64,000 nt of DNA from Magnetospirillum molischianum DSM 120 (GCF_000294655.1 NZ_CAHP01000013.1:1-64000); one strand, 5' to 3'; positions 35,706-46,759 are shown, counted from the first letter of the stretch. Program-made: numbers and translations. The notes: a model not told the origin generated them from the letters alone.

Positions 35706-37781
35706 TCAGGCCCGAATACGGGCCATGAAAGTCTCTACCTTGGCGTTGAGGAACTGGATGTCCTCAGCTAGGTGTTCGGCGGAAACCAGAACCTGTTCGG
35801 CCTCGGTTCCGTTACGGCGGGTACCGTCATTGACTTCGGCGATCGAGTTGGACACCGTTGAGGTTCCGTTTGCCGCTTGTTGAACGCTACGGGTAATTTC
35901 CTTTGTTGCTGCCGACTGCTCTTCGACTGCCGACGCGATTTGTGATGAGATCGAGCTGATTGTGTCGATGGTTTTGGCGATATCGTTGATGGCTTCCACC
36001 GCTTTTTTGGTCGTCGTCTGGACTTCGGTGATCTGGTTGGTAATTTCATCGGTGGCGCGTGCGGTTTGATTGGCCAGGGCCTTAACCTCGCCCGCCACAA
36101 CGGCAAATCCCTTGCCTGCGTCACCGGCCCGCGCCGCCTCAATGGTAGCGTTGAGGGCCAAAAGGTTGGTCTGCGACGCGATATCGCTGATCAAGGTCAC
36201 AACTTTGCCGATACGGTTGGCGGCTTCAGTAAGGTGGGCAATCGTTTCACGATTGTGATCAACCTGCTGCACCGCACATTGCGATACGCGAGCAGAATCG
36301 GAAACCTGACGGCTGATTTCATGGATCGATGCGGCCAATTCCTCGCTGGCGGCTGCTACGGTTTGGACATTGTTCGAGGCAATATCCGCCGCCGCAGAAA
36401 CTTGCTCGGCGCTGCCAGCAACCTGGACCGCGATGGAAGACATCGATTTCGCGGCTTCCTGCATGGTGCTGGCCCTACTACCGACAGAGCGGACGACTCC
36501 CGCCACCTCGCTCTCGAACGATCCTGCGGTTTCAAGCAATAAGTTTCGCCGTTCCACTGCGTTTCGTTGCTCGATCTCGATGGCTTTTTGCTGCATTTCG
36601 CTCATCGCCAGAGCGTTATCTTTGAAGATCTGAACGGCATGAGCCATCTTGCCGATTTCGTCGCCTCGTCCGGCACCTGCGATCTGGACGCCGACATCGC
36701 CGTTGGCCAGACGAGTCATCGCGTCGGTGATGCTCTTGATCGGTCCCGCGATTCCGTTTCCGACCAGGACGGCAAGAGTCGCAGCCAGAAGCAGCATGAC
36801 AATCCCGGCACCGAGAAGTTTGGCTTGGGTCGCCCGCGCATCGGCGAATACGAAATCCTCCGGCACCGAAATCATGAAGCTCCAGGTTTCCGGCGCTCGC
36901 CCAAACCGTAACGGAATAAGAACCGTCAAGTACCGAATGCCTGCGGCGTCGGTTAGAGTCTGTTCAGAGACCTCACCCTTAGCGGTTTTGGCCAAGGCCG
37001 CAAGCAGGTCAGGATTATCGACCGGCTTCCCGCGCAAAGCTGCGTCGGGATTGGCAACCCATTGCTTGTCGTGCGAGATCAGGGAGACTTGCCCTATTCC
37101 CATCGGTTTTAGGGTGGCCAGATCGGCTTGAACCTGACTAAGGGCAAGATCGACGGTAGAAACCCCGACAGCCTTTCCCGCCGAAATAATCGGCGAGACC
37201 ACCGTGACCATCAACGTTACCTGCCCCCCTACTTCATAGGAAAAAGGCGGTGTTATCGTGTCGCGTTTTTCTCGTATTGGGAGATTATACCAGAATTCTT
37301 CGGCTGGATCGCCAGTCAGCGGACTGATCTCAACGACCGGGGCCCCATTCTTCAGATAGGCATAAGCAAGATAACGTCCCGCCGCATCACCCCAAGCCCC
37401 CCCCACATTCTCGGCATCGCGACCATCGAAATTGGGTTCGAATCCGGCGTAAACCCCCGTCGCTCCTGGATTGTCTTTCAGGACGCGCAGAAGATCCTGA
37501 GCGACCTCGGCCCGATTGATGCTTTTCCGGTCGGTTCGGCTCAACCACAGGGCATTGGTTCGAGCTATGGTCTGTCCATTCTCGATCAAGTGGCGAACAA
37601 GGCTCGAATCCGCATTGGCCGTTTGCCGCATCAGTGCCAGTGCACCGCTTTTGGCATCCCTGAAAGCCTGATATGAAGAGTAGCCAACGATAAGTGAAAA
37701 ACTTATCGCAATAAGGGAAATGATCGGAATTAAGATTCTCGCACGGATGGACATGTGCTTGGGCGAGTTTATGACCGACAT
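35706..37781 (-). CDS. Methyl-accepting chemotaxis protein with double-Cache sensor
   Basis: A 691-residue chemoreceptor. One membrane segment (about 15-37: ILIPIISLIAISFSLIVGYS) precedes a periplasmic dCache-type ligand domain (about 40-305) containing GVYAGFEPNFDGRDAEN and a TGDPAEEFWYN block, as in receptors for small organic or amino acids. A second membrane helix (about 315-337), a HAMP domain, and the cytoplasmic coiled-coil with the signalling hairpin (VVAGEVKALANQTARATDEI) follow. AGGAGGGG lies three bases before the start. It is convergent with metR and stands alone, so its ligand is unknown. Confidence 0.93.
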   Translation of the reverse strand: MSVINSPKHMSIRARILIPIISLIAISFSLIVGYSSYQAFRDAKSGALALMRQTANADSSLVRHLIENGQTIARTNALWLSRTDRKSINRAEVAQDLLRVLKDNPGATGVYAGFEPNFDGRDAENVGGAWGDAAGRYLAYAYLKNGAPVVEISPLTGDPAEEFWYNLPIREKRDTITPPFSYEVGGQVTLMVTVVSPIISAGKAVGVSTVDLALSQVQADLATLKPMGIGQVSLISHDKQWVANPDAALRGKPVDNPDLLAALAKTAKGEVSEQTLTDAAGIRYLTVLIPLRFGRAPETWSFMISVPEDFVFADARATQAKLLGAGIVMLLLAATLAVLVGNGIAGPIKSITDAMTRLANGDVGVQIAGAGRGDEIGKMAHAVQIFKDNALAMSEMQQKAIEIEQRNAVERRNLLLETAGSFESEVAGVVRSVGSRASTMQEAAKSMSSIAVQVAGSAEQVSAAADIASNNVQTVAAASEELAASIHEISRQVSDSARVSQCAVQQVDHNRETIAHLTEAANRIGKVVTLISDIASQTNLLALNATIEAARAGDAGKGFAVVAGEVKALANQTARATDEITNQITEVQTTTKKAVEAINDIAKTIDTISSISSQIASAVEEQSAATKEITRSVQQAANGTSTVSNSIAEVNDGTRRNGTEAEQVLVSAEHLAEDIQFLNAKVETFMARIRA

Positions 37782-38087
37782 TTACCCCTCCTGGGTAGGA
37801 TTGACGGACTCCAGGTTGATTATGTCCATCCGATTAGACATATATAATAGGGTCTATTCCCGCGCGATTTCAACCAGTTCATCGTGAAATTTATACTCAC
37901 TGAGGCTCTCTAGCCCAGAGATCGGCCAATCAGGCGCTGGCGCCGACGGTGGTCGGCGTAGATCTTCTCCAGCAGGGTCAGGGCAACCCGATAGCCGACC
38001 TCGACGGTGGCCGAATTTGGTTCGTCGCAGCTTATGGTGGATATCCATGAAATCCACGCACTTTTCTTGATGCTGCGATCTGGTCAG
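37782..38087. other. Intergenic region with an unrecognised decayed coding fragment
   Basis: The minus strand at about 38030-37908 reads EPNSATVEVGYRVALTLLEK and a few further residues before a stop, with protein-like composition but no start and no family I can name. The overlapping small open frame at 37854-38057 looks like a shadow of it. Together with the adjacent decarboxylase pseudogene this suggests a decayed stretch. Confidence 0.3.
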
Positions 38088-38090
38088 GAA

Positions 38091-39433
<1,343 letters not shown>

Positions 39434-39446
39434 CAGGAGAATCTTC

Positions 39447-40499
39447 ATGACGACCAAAGCCTACGGTGCCCACGCCGCCGATAAGAAACTGGAACCCCTG
39501 GACATTGAACGCCGTCCGCCCGGACCCCACGACGTCCAGATCGAGATCGCCTATTGCGGCGTCTGCCACTCCGACCTGCATACGGTCCGTTCGGAGTGGG
39601 AAGGCACGCTTTACCCTTGTATCCCTGGTCACGAGATTGTCGGCCATGTCAGCGCGGTTGGCGGCCATGTAACCAAGTTCAAGGTGGGCGATATTGTCGG
39701 CGTCGGCTGCCTGGTGGACAGTTGCCAGACCTGCGCCTCATGCGACGAGGGACTGGAGCAGTTCTGCGAGACCGGCTTTACCGCCACCTACAACTCCCCC
39801 ACCCCGGACGCGCCCGGCCATACGCTGGGCGGTTACTCCCAGCGCATCGTCGTCAGCGAGAAGTTCGTGCTCAAGATCCGCCATCCCGAGGAGCAGCTTG
39901 CCGCCGTGGCACCGCTGCTGTGCGCCGGCATCACCACCTATTCGCCGCTGCGCCACTGGAAGGCAGGGCCGGGCAAGAAAGTGGGCATCGTCGGCATCGG
40001 CGGCCTGGGCCATATGGGAATCAAGCTGGCCCACGCGATGGGCGCGCACACCGTCGCCTTCACCACGTCAGAGTCCAAGCGCCAGGATGCGCACCGGCTG
40101 GGCGCGGACGAGGTGATCATCTCGAAAAACCCCGACGACATGGCCAAACATGCGAGCAGCTTCGACTTCATCCTCGACACTGTGGGGTCCAGTCACGATC
40201 TGGACACCTATACCGCTCTTCTAAAGCGCGATGGGACCTTGTGCCTGGTGGGAGCCCCCGAACATGCCCACCCTGCCCCCAACGTCATGAACCTGATCTT
40301 TGGCCGGAGGGCCATTGCCGGTTCGCTGATTGGCGGGATCGCAGAAACCCAGGAGATGCTCGATTTCTGCGCCGAGCACGGCATCGTCTCGGATATCGAG
40401 ATGATCCCGGCGGGAAAGATCGACGACGCCTATGACCGGATGCTGAGAAGCGACGTCAAATACCGCTTCGTCATCGATATCGCCTCAATGGCCAACTGA
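39447..40499 (+). CDS. Zinc-dependent alcohol dehydrogenase (YahK-like aldehyde reductase)
   Basis: A 350-residue medium-chain dehydrogenase. Catalytic zinc ligands are in YCGVCHSDLHTVRSEW (Cys) and PGHEIVGHV (His-Glu); structural zinc cysteines lie in the segment VDSCQTCASCDEGLEQFC. The Rossmann motif is GIGGLGHMGIKLAHAMG, followed by a TTSESKRQDA stretch that suggests NADPH. This matches the YahK/cinnamyl-alcohol-dehydrogenase-like group that reduces a broad set of aldehydes. It follows the aldo/keto reductase by 13 bases with AGGAG before the start. Confidence 0.92.
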   Translation: MTTKAYGAHAADKKLEPLDIERRPPGPHDVQIEIAYCGVCHSDLHTVRSEWEGTLYPCIPGHEIVGHVSAVGGHVTKFKVGDIVGVGCLVDSCQTCASCDEGLEQFCETGFTATYNSPTPDAPGHTLGGYSQRIVVSEKFVLKIRHPEEQLAAVAPLLCAGITTYSPLRHWKAGPGKKVGIVGIGGLGHMGIKLAHAMGAHTVAFTTSESKRQDAHRLGADEVIISKNPDDMAKHASSFDFILDTVGSSHDLDTYTALLKRDGTLCLVGAPEHAHPAPNVMNLIFGRRAIAGSLIGGIAETQEMLDFCAEHGIVSDIEMIPAGKIDDAYDRMLRSDVKYRFVIDIASMAN

Positions 40500-40659
40500 A
40501 AGCCGCCACGATCGAACCTGTCCGGATTGCGCTCGCCCTGCCCTTGACTTTCGTGGCCATGGGTTTGCTGATTCTTATCTTCGGAGGGCTTGCCGCAGTC
40601 CGGACACCCAGAGATAGCCGAAATCCTGGTGATTGTGCACGTCGAGCACCCTGGGCCGA

Positions 40660-40935
40660 GGTCTTCCTGGCCAGGGTCAAGGTCCGAGAACTGCCGATCC
40701 CACCCCAGTTGCAGGCGATCATCGCCGCCAACAACGGCGCGACCGAGCATCAGCTGAAGCGATTTATGGATGGGAGAGTCCGAAGCAGGCGGTGCTCTAT
40801 ATCCGCAAAGCCGATCGCAAACGCCTTGCGGATCAGGCCATGCACCTGCTGGTCCCGGAACAGACCGAGGCCGAAAGTGTCTCACTTTCGGCTTCAAAAT
40901 CCGCCAGCGAGACAATCAAGGATAAAAAGACTTAA
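40660..40935 (+). pseudogene. Tyrosine recombinase (integrase) C-terminal remnant beside tRNA-Leu
   Basis: One frame gives VRELPIPPQLQAIIAANNGA and ATEHQLKRFM; after a shift near 40769 the next frame continues GWESPKQAVLYIRKADRKRL and ADQAMHLL. Joined, these match the end of phage-type integrases: the SxHxI-type helix, the GW/GH segment and the YtkaAdqkrLA block with the catalytic tyrosine (LYIRKAD). The active-site arginines and most of the N-terminal part are gone. It points toward, and ends 24 bases from, the 3' end of tRNA-Leu, the usual place for an integrated element. Confidence 0.65.
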
Positions 40936-40958
40936 TAAACTAACCCGCCCCCGAAGAT

Positions 40959-41044
40959 TGGTGCCCCGTGCCGGAGTCGAACCAGCACGACCGAAGGTCG
41001 CCGCATTTTGAGTGCGGTGCGTCTACCAATTCCGCCAACGGGGC
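40959..41044 (-). tRNA. tRNA-Leu (anticodon CAA)
   Basis: On the minus strand the molecule starts GCCCCGTTGGCGGAATTGG and ends with ACGGGGC-A-CCA, the CCA being encoded. The anticodon stem CCGCA/TGCGG encloses the loop CTCAAAA, giving anticodon CAA for UUG codons. A short extra arm (GGCGACCTTCGGTCGT) marks a class II tRNA, as expected for leucine. The T arm GCTGGTTCGACTCCGGC is intact. Confidence 0.96.
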
Positions 41045-41225
41045 TCCGGGGCGGGGCGGCACAGCATCTACCATAGGAAACGCTATCCCGCCAGCGCAAA
41101 TTAACACCAACCGCATTAATCGTCGTCAGGGAGGGATTAAATCCTCCGGCTTTCCTTGACTTGCGCCGGTTTCGCCGTAGAGTCTCTCCCCCTATCCGTA
41201 CCCGATTGCTCGAAAGAGAAGTTCC

Positions 41226-43142
41226 ATGGTCGCCATCACCTTGCCCGACGGTTCGGTCCGTCAGTTCGATTCCCCGATTTCTGGCCTCGATCTGGCTCGG
41301 GACATCGGCACCGGACTTGCCAAGGCGGCCCTGGGGATCACTATCGACGGCGCGCCGTGCGATCTATCGACCATCATTTCCGCCGATGCGCGGATCTCGA
41401 TCCTCACCGCGAAGAGCGGGGCCGAGGCACTCGACCTGCTGCGTCATGACGCCGCCCATATCATGGCCGAAGCGGTCAAGGAACTGTACCCAGAGACTCA
41501 GGTCACGATCGGCCCGTCGATCGAAAACGGCTTTTATTACGATTTCGCCCGGCCGACCCCGTTCACCCCCGACGATCTGGTCAAGATCGAAGCTCGAATG
41601 GCGGAGATCGTCGAGCGCAACGAAGAAATCACCCGTGAGGAATGGGATCGCGATGAGGCTGTCGCCTTCTTCCTCGGTCTAGGCGAAAAGTACAAAGCAG
41701 AACTGATCGCGGCGATCCCTGCCGGTCAGACGATCAGCCTGTACCGCCAGGGCAGCTTCATCGATCTGTGCCGTGGGCCGCACCTGCCCTCAACCGGAAA
41801 GCTGGGCAAGGCATTCAAGCTGATGAAGCTTGCCGGTGCCTATTGGCGCGGCGATTCGCGCAACGAAATGCTCCAGCGCATCTATGGCACCGCCTGGTTC
41901 GACAAAAAGGAACTGGACGCCTACCTCCACATGCTGGAAGAGGCTGAGAAGCGCGATCACCGCCGCCTTGGCCGCGAGATGGACCTGTTCCACCAGCAGG
42001 AAGAGGCTGCTGGATCGGTATTCTGGCACAAGAAGGGCTGGGTGCTGTGGCGCGCGGTGGAATCCTACATGCGCCGCCGGCTGGAGGCCAACGACTACCA
42101 GGAGGTCAAGACTCCGCAGTTGGTCGATTTCTCGCTGTGGGAAGCATCGGGCCACGCCGATAAATTCTCTGAGAGCATGTTCACGATCACGACCCAGGAC
42201 GAACGGCATCTGGCGGTCAAGCCGATGAACTGTCCCTGTCACGTCCAGATTTTCCGCCAGGGGATCAAGAGCTATCGCGACCTGCCGCTGCGCATGGCTG
42301 AGTTCGGCTCGTGCCACCGCTACGAACCCTCGGGCGCGCTGCACGGCATCATGCGCGTGCGCGCCTTCACCCAAGACGACGCTCACATTTTCTGCACCGA
42401 AGATCAGATCACTTCGGAAACCGTCGCCTTCTGTCACCTCCTGAAGGAGGTCTATCAGGATTTCGGCTTCACTGACGTCCGGGTCAAGTTCTCCGACCGC
42501 CCGGTGAAGCGGGCCGGGTCCGACGAGACCTGGGACAAGGCGGAAAGCGCCCTGCTCGAAGCCGCCAAAGCCGCCGGACTGGAAACCGTTCTCAATCCGG
42601 GCGAAGGGGCTTTCTACGGCCCCAAACTCGAATTCGTCCTACGCGACGCGATCGGCCGCGACTGGCAATGCGGTACGCTTCAGGTCGATTTTGTTCTGCC
42701 CGAGCGCCTGGACGCCGCCTATGTGGCCGAAGACGGCACCAAAAAACGCCCGGTGATGCTGCATCGAGCCATTCTTGGCTCGTTCGAACGCTTCATCGGC
42801 ATCCTGATCGAGAATTTTTCCGGGCGCTTCCCCATGTGGCTGGCTCCGGTTCAGGTCGTGGTCACCACCATCGTCTCTGACGCCGACGATTACGCCCGCG
42901 AGGTCCAGGCGGCCCTGCGTGCCGTCGGTTTGCGCGCCGAACTGGACCTTCGCAACGAAAAAATCAATTATAAGGTTCGCGAGCATTCGGTCGCTAAAGT
43001 GCCGGTTCTGTTGGTGGTCGGCAAGCGCGAGGCCGAAAATCGTGCTGTCGCCATTCGCCGTCTGGGGGGAAGCGACCAAGAAATTGTTGCGCTGGATCAG
43101 GCAGTGGCTACACTGGCGAAAGAATCCGCTCCGCCCGCCTGA
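41226..43142 (+). CDS. thrS: Threonyl-tRNA synthetase
   Basis: A 638-residue class II synthetase: TGS domain (1-62, [19 protein letters not shown]), editing domain with [11 protein letters not shown] and the [10 protein letters not shown] metal-like motif, catalytic core with [10 protein letters not shown] and [15 protein letters not shown], and a C-terminal anticodon-binding domain ([20 protein letters not shown]). All signature residues are intact. It is followed by infC as in many proteobacteria. The upstream 180 bases show no T-box or obvious thrS-mimic stem-loop. Confidence 0.97.
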   Translation: MVAITLPDGSVRQFDSPISGLDLARDIGTGLAKAALGITIDGAPCDLSTIISADARISILTAKSGAEALDLLRHDAAHIMAEAVKELYPETQVTIGPSIENGFYYDFARPTPFTPDDLVKIEARMAEIVERNEEITREEWDRDEAVAFFLGLGEKYKAELIAAIPAGQTISLYRQGSFIDLCRGPHLPSTGKLGKAFKLMKLAGAYWRGDSRNEMLQRIYGTAWFDKKELDAYLHMLEEAEKRDHRRLGREMDLFHQQEEAAGSVFWHKKGWVLWRAVESYMRRRLEANDYQEVKTPQLVDFSLWEASGHADKFSESMFTITTQDERHLAVKPMNCPCHVQIFRQGIKSYRDLPLRMAEFGSCHRYEPSGALHGIMRVRAFTQDDAHIFCTEDQITSETVAFCHLLKEVYQDFGFTDVRVKFSDRPVKRAGSDETWDKAESALLEAAKAAGLETVLNPGEGAFYGPKLEFVLRDAIGRDWQCGTLQVDFVLPERLDAAYVAEDGTKKRPVMLHRAILGSFERFIGILIENFSGRFPMWLAPVQVVVTTIVSDADDYAREVQAALRAVGLRAELDLRNEKINYKVREHSVAKVPVLLVVGKREAENRAVAIRRLGGSDQEIVALDQAVATLAKESAPPA

Positions 43143-43226
43143 TCGGTGGGCGAACCAACAAAGGGAGGTCGGGACGCTTTAAGCGCTCCGACCGTTTTGT
43201 ATACTCAAATCGATGGAGAGTGTTCT

Positions 43227-43763
43227 ATAGCTAGACCGCCCATGCAGACGCCGCCCAGATCCGACGGGCCCCGCGTCAATCGTGAAATCGATGTGCGTTC
43301 CATCCGTCTGGTGGGCGCCGACGGTGAGATGATCGGTGTCGTCACCCTGCGCGAAGGCTTGCTGATGGCCGAGGAAGCTGGGCTCGACCTTGTTGAGGTC
43401 TCTCCCAACGCTGATCCGCCAGTCTGTAAGATTCTGGATTTCGGAAAGTTCAAGTACGAAGCCCAGAAGAAAAAGAATGAAGCGCGCAAGAAGCAAAAAG
43501 TCATCGAAGTCAAGGAAATCAAACTTCGCCCCAACATTGACGAGAACGATTACGGCGTCAAGATGCGGAGCATGAAGAAGTTCCTGGACGAAGGTGACAA
43601 GGTCAAGGTGACCATGCGCTTCCGTGGTCGTGAACTGGCTCACCAGGACATCGGCATGAAGCTCCTCGAACAGGTTCGTGACGATCTCGAAGCTCTCGGC
43701 AAAGTCGAGCAGGTGCCCAAGATGGAAGGGCGCCAGATGGTGATGGTGATCGCTCCGCGCTGA
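43227..43763 (+). CDS. infC: Translation initiation factor IF-3, probably with an AUA start
   Basis: A 178-residue protein. The frame extends upstream to 43146, but the IF-3 homology begins near [19 protein letters not shown] at 43227 is preceded by GGAG at 43215-43218 with eight bases spacing, while the next ATG (43242) has no ribosome site. infC classically uses a rare start codon (AUU in E. coli) so that IF-3 represses its own translation, and AUA here would work the same way. N-domain, Lys-rich linker ([16 protein letters not shown]) and C-domain ([18 protein letters not shown]) are complete. 84 bases after thrS. Confidence 0.93.
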   Translation: MARPPMQTPPRSDGPRVNREIDVRSIRLVGADGEMIGVVTLREGLLMAEEAGLDLVEVSPNADPPVCKILDFGKFKYEAQKKKNEARKKQKVIEVKEIKLRPNIDENDYGVKMRSMKKFLDEGDKVKVTMRFRGRELAHQDIGMKLLEQVRDDLEALGKVEQVPKMEGRQMVMVIAPR

Positions 43764-43773
43764 GCCGCCGTCT

Positions 43774-43826
43774 CCCGCGCGCTGGTTGATTTCTCTCCGG
43801 CGCGCGGGCGACGACCTTATTTTTTA
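43774..43826 (+). terminator. Intrinsic terminator after infC
   Basis: Arms CCCGCGCGC (43774-43782) and GCGCGCGGG (43800-43808) with a 17-base loop, then a T-rich run ending TTATTTTTTA by 43828. It lies 11 bases after the infC stop. rpmI and rplT, which often follow infC, are absent here. Confidence 0.8.
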
Positions 43827-43828
43827 TG

Positions 43829-44063
43829 TATGGCGGCCAAAGTGCCGCAGGAAAAGGGATTCGTCGGGCAACGTCTCCGCCTCCCTACCCTTTCCAACCA
43901 AATTCGCTTTTGAGCACAGATTGCAGCGCGCCCCCTATGCAATCTTAAGTGCAATGCAACCGACCAACGACTCAAATCGAGGGTCGTCCGGTATCAGGCA
44001 GGCAATTCCCTTGGGGAGCATTTACCTCTAATCTGGAACTCCATTTTCAGGAGATCCTGGGTC
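43829..44063. other. Intergenic region between infC terminator and the RidA-family gene
   Basis: No gene seen. AGGAG at 44048-44052 serves the downstream start at 44064. An open frame at 43786-44031 has no recognisable domain and overlaps the terminator. Confidence 0.5.
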
Positions 44064-44531
44064 ATGACTGGACGCATCGAATCCCGCTTGGCTGAATTGG
44101 GGGTGGCTCTACCGACCCCTGCCGCCGCCGTAGCGAATTACCTCCCCTTCGTCACGAGCGGTTCTCTGGTGTTCGTGTCGGGTCAATTGCCGCTGGTCGA
44201 TGGCAAAGTCACCGTTAGCGGTCATCTTGGAGCAGATGTCAGCCTTGAGGACGGCCAGAGCGCCGCGCGTCAGTGCGCCATCAATCTGTTAAGCCAAGCC
44301 CGCCTTGCCGCTGGCGGCGATCTCGACCGGGTGAAGCGGCTGGTGCGGTTGGGCGGATTCGTTGCCAGCACACCCGATTTCACCGACCAACCCAAGGTCA
44401 TCAACGGGGCATCCGACCTGATGGTCGCGGTTCTTGGCGATGCCGGACGCCATTCCCGCGCCGCTGTCGGCGTCGCATCACTCCCCCTCAACGCCGCTGT
44501 CGAGATCGAAGCGGTGTTCGAACTGGATTGA
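44064..44531 (+). CDS. RidA/YjgF-family protein (long subgroup)
   Basis: A 155-residue protein with the chorismate-mutase-like trimer fold. It starts MTGRIESRLAELGVALP and includes YLPFVTSGSLVFVSGQLPL, a DGQSAARQCAINLLSQARLA helix and the C-terminal VGVASLPLNAAVEIEAVFEL. The arginine that defines deaminase-active RidA (in the segment GKDRATRS/VR) is not in its usual form here, so deamination of enamines is uncertain. The longer subgroup is common beside amino-acid genes. Stands alone with its own ribosome site; convergent with the STAS gene. Confidence 0.85.
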   Translation: MTGRIESRLAELGVALPTPAAAVANYLPFVTSGSLVFVSGQLPLVDGKVTVSGHLGADVSLEDGQSAARQCAINLLSQARLAAGGDLDRVKRLVRLGGFVASTPDFTDQPKVINGASDLMVAVLGDAGRHSRAAVGVASLPLNAAVEIEAVFELD

Positions 44532-44566
44532 CCGGAACCAACCCGGAGCGGATTAAGAAGCCACCG

Positions 44567-44872
44567 TCAGGGCACGATATCGAAATCGTTGCCCGCCTCG
44601 GTGAGTTCCAGCATTCGCATCACTCCGCTCTGGGCCGAAATCAGACGGACGCGCTGGGCGTTGTCGCCCAATTCCTCGCGGGCGATATGCAGCAGACCGA
44701 GACCAACAGAATCGATCCGCGACACTCGGGCCAGATCGAAGGTCAGGCGTTTCCCCTTGGACATGACCAAACGCTGCACCAGCTTCTTGAACTCGGTGCT
44801 GGCAGAAAAATCGAGAACTCCGTCCAGCAGGACGTTCAGCCCCCCAGCTTCCTCATTAACGGTGATCTTCAT
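44567..44872 (-). CDS. STAS-domain protein (anti-sigma-factor antagonist type)
   Basis: A 101-residue single STAS domain: MKITVNEEAGGLNVLLDGVL, FSASTEFKKLVQRLV, then LARVSRIDSVGLGLLHIARE with the conserved DSxGLG serine that is phosphorylated in SpoIIAA-type proteins. It could bind an anti-sigma kinase or a sensory complex; no kinase or sigma factor is next to it, so the partner is elsewhere. It is convergent with the RidA-family gene and close to the light-response locus. Confidence 0.88.
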   Translation of the reverse strand: MKITVNEEAGGLNVLLDGVLDFSASTEFKKLVQRLVMSKGKRLTFDLARVSRIDSVGLGLLHIAREELGDNAQRVRLISAQSGVMRMLELTEAGNDFDIVP

Positions 44873-45369
44873 CGATCGTCCTTATGCCGCCAGAGATCCG
44901 CTCGCAAAAAATTCTACCTTCACGATACGATACCACACTGACAAGACTCGACGACAGAAAGGTAAATCACACCAACTCCAGATCATTGATCCCTGATACA
45001 GGGATTTTCTGATGAAAGAGAAAATTCCTGAAAATCGTGGACATGATTCGGCGGAGAGGGGCGCGCTTGGCATCAAGGATCGGAACAGTCGTTCAACTCC
45101 TCGGTAAAGAGGAAGCGTTCATACACTTATAATTCGACGCCGATTGAGACCACTGGCTTCGATTAGAATCGTCGGCATGTTTTCGCCAGAACACACAATC
45201 GTAACAAGGGAAAGAAATCTTCCCCCCTAATTGATCCATGGATTTCCGGCTTGGGGACGAAGAATATAACCGGGGACAGATGATATACGGGACACGGATA
45301 CGGGGACATCCCCCGTCCGCCCCCACCAATCATAGGTATTCAGCAGTAAACCAGGAAGGGATGAGGCGA
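44873..45369. other. Intergenic region upstream of the heme oxygenase operon
   Basis: 497 bases with no supported gene. It should contain the divergent promoters of the STAS gene and the heme oxygenase-phytochrome operon. The inverted sequence ATCATTGATC near 44988 and a TTGATCCATGGAT palindrome near 45231 were noticed, without a known match. The frame at 45238 continues into the oxygenase but has no earlier plausible ribosome site. Confidence 0.4.
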
Positions 45370-45993
45370 ATGACGACCGGGGCTTCCCTCTATGACATCT
45401 TGCGTCCGAAATTGCGCGAGGCGACCAAGGCGGCTCACCACCGCATTGACCACCACCCTCTGATGGCACCATTGGTACGGGGCGAATTGACCGCCAGCCT
45501 CTATGGCGATGCCCTGTTGGCGCTATATTGCTTCCACGCTCCCAGCGAGCGGGCTTTTGCCGCATTTTTGTCCGATCTAGACAGCGTGCCGCCCTGTCGG
45601 AGTGAATGGCTGGCCGCTGATCTCGAAAGTCTGGGGCGCACGGAAATCGCCGCATCTGATATCGGTCCGTTCTGGTCCGGACAGCCCCCCTCGTCTCCCT
45701 CCGAATACATCGGCATGCGCTATGTGATCGAGGGTGGCTCGCTCGGGGGACGCGCGATCCTGGCTCCGCTGATCGAGCGCCTTCCTTCTGAGTGCAAGCA
45801 CATCACACGCTTTTTCGATGGTCAGCAGGATGAGCGCGACTGGCTCAACTTCTGGACCTTGGCCGATCGTCTGGGGCCGCTTGACGCAGATGAAACCGTG
45901 CGCGCCGCAGTTCGCTTTTTCGACGAGATCGAACAGATGGCTGATCGTCGTTGGCAGGAAAGCCTTACCACCGCGTCTCCAGCTACCAATTAG
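45370..45993 (+). CDS. bphO: Heme oxygenase (biliverdin-forming, bacteriophytochrome-associated)
   Basis: A 207-residue all-helical heme oxygenase. Start MTTGASLYDILR at 45370 is chosen: GGAAGGG sits nine bases upstream, too close for the ATG at 45361. The proximal heme histidine lies in EATKAAHHRIDHHPLM, and the distal helix glycine motif is YVIEGGSLGGR. It opens heme to biliverdin, CO and iron; biliverdin is the chromophore of the phytochrome encoded two genes on. Co-occurrence in one operon supports that role rather than iron acquisition. Confidence 0.9.
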   Translation: MTTGASLYDILRPKLREATKAAHHRIDHHPLMAPLVRGELTASLYGDALLALYCFHAPSERAFAAFLSDLDSVPPCRSEWLAADLESLGRTEIAASDIGPFWSGQPPSSPSEYIGMRYVIEGGSLGGRAILAPLIERLPSECKHITRFFDGQQDERDWLNFWTLADRLGPLDADETVRAAVRFFDEIEQMADRRWQESLTTASPATN

Positions 45994-46084
45994 TAGGTAA
46001 TATTTATAGCAATATCTGGGAATTGATGAGATCGGAATCGGGGGTTAATTTCAAGAGAATGGCAAATTATTTTACGATAAGGTT

Positions 46085-46759
46085 GTGCCGAACAAAGACA
46101 ATCCTCTTTACAATGAAAATGCGGGAATTACCCCTTTACCGTGCGACAATCGTGAGATCGATGCGGCATTGAGGGCGGCGGCTCGGTGTTACGAGGCCAA
46201 CCCGTATTTCATGGCGCGCTATGCCGAGCGGGGAGAAGCTTTCTCGCGCTCGGATGGCGGCTATATGGTGACTCTCACGTCTCATCCGCTGGCCTATGTG
46301 ATCCAGCAGATCAAATGGCTCGGTGTTCTGCTGGCATCCCGTGGAATGCCCCGCTGGCTGTTGGAAAGCCATCTCGACCTACTCTACGATGAGTTGTCGG
46401 CAACCATACCCAAGCGGCGAGTCAAATACCGCAAACTGCTGAAGGCGGCGGAGGTTCTGCGCGAAGCGCGGCACGACTGGATTTCCCAGCCCGATTTCGA
46501 AACGCTTGCGGCAGCATTTGCCGCCAATTCCGGCAATGGACTTGCCAATGCCGGAGAGATGCTGGTTAGCGCCGTTTGCGACGAGTTCTGCGGGATCGCC
46601 AAGGCCGTGCCCAGCCTGGTCACATGGCTTGGCGATCCCGGCCGCTTTCCGGCGCAATGGTGTACCTCCGTCGAGGACACCCTGACATGTGCCCGCGCCG
46701 TCGCGGCACGAAATGGCTACAATCATGCAAAAATTGAGGTGTCGATTGGGGCTGCTTGA
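46085..46759 (+). CDS. Unknown helical protein between heme oxygenase and bacteriophytochrome
   Basis: A 224-residue soluble protein with a GTG start at 46085 (weak AAGG nearby). It has no signal peptide or membrane segment and is predicted to be mostly helical (REIDAALRAAARCYEANPYF, HPLAYVIQQIKWLGVLLASR, RWLLESHLDLLYDELS). A bundle resembling globin- or phycobilisome-like folds is possible but I cannot establish it. Its position between bphO and bphP, with 92 bases to each side, suggests a role in chromophore handling or light signalling. No family recognised. Confidence 0.6.
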   Translation: MPNKDNPLYNENAGITPLPCDNREIDAALRAAARCYEANPYFMARYAERGEAFSRSDGGYMVTLTSHPLAYVIQQIKWLGVLLASRGMPRWLLESHLDLLYDELSATIPKRRVKYRKLLKAAEVLREARHDWISQPDFETLAAAFAANSGNGLANAGEMLVSAVCDEFCGIAKAVPSLVTWLGDPGRFPAQWCTSVEDTLTCARAVAARNGYNHAKIEVSIGAA

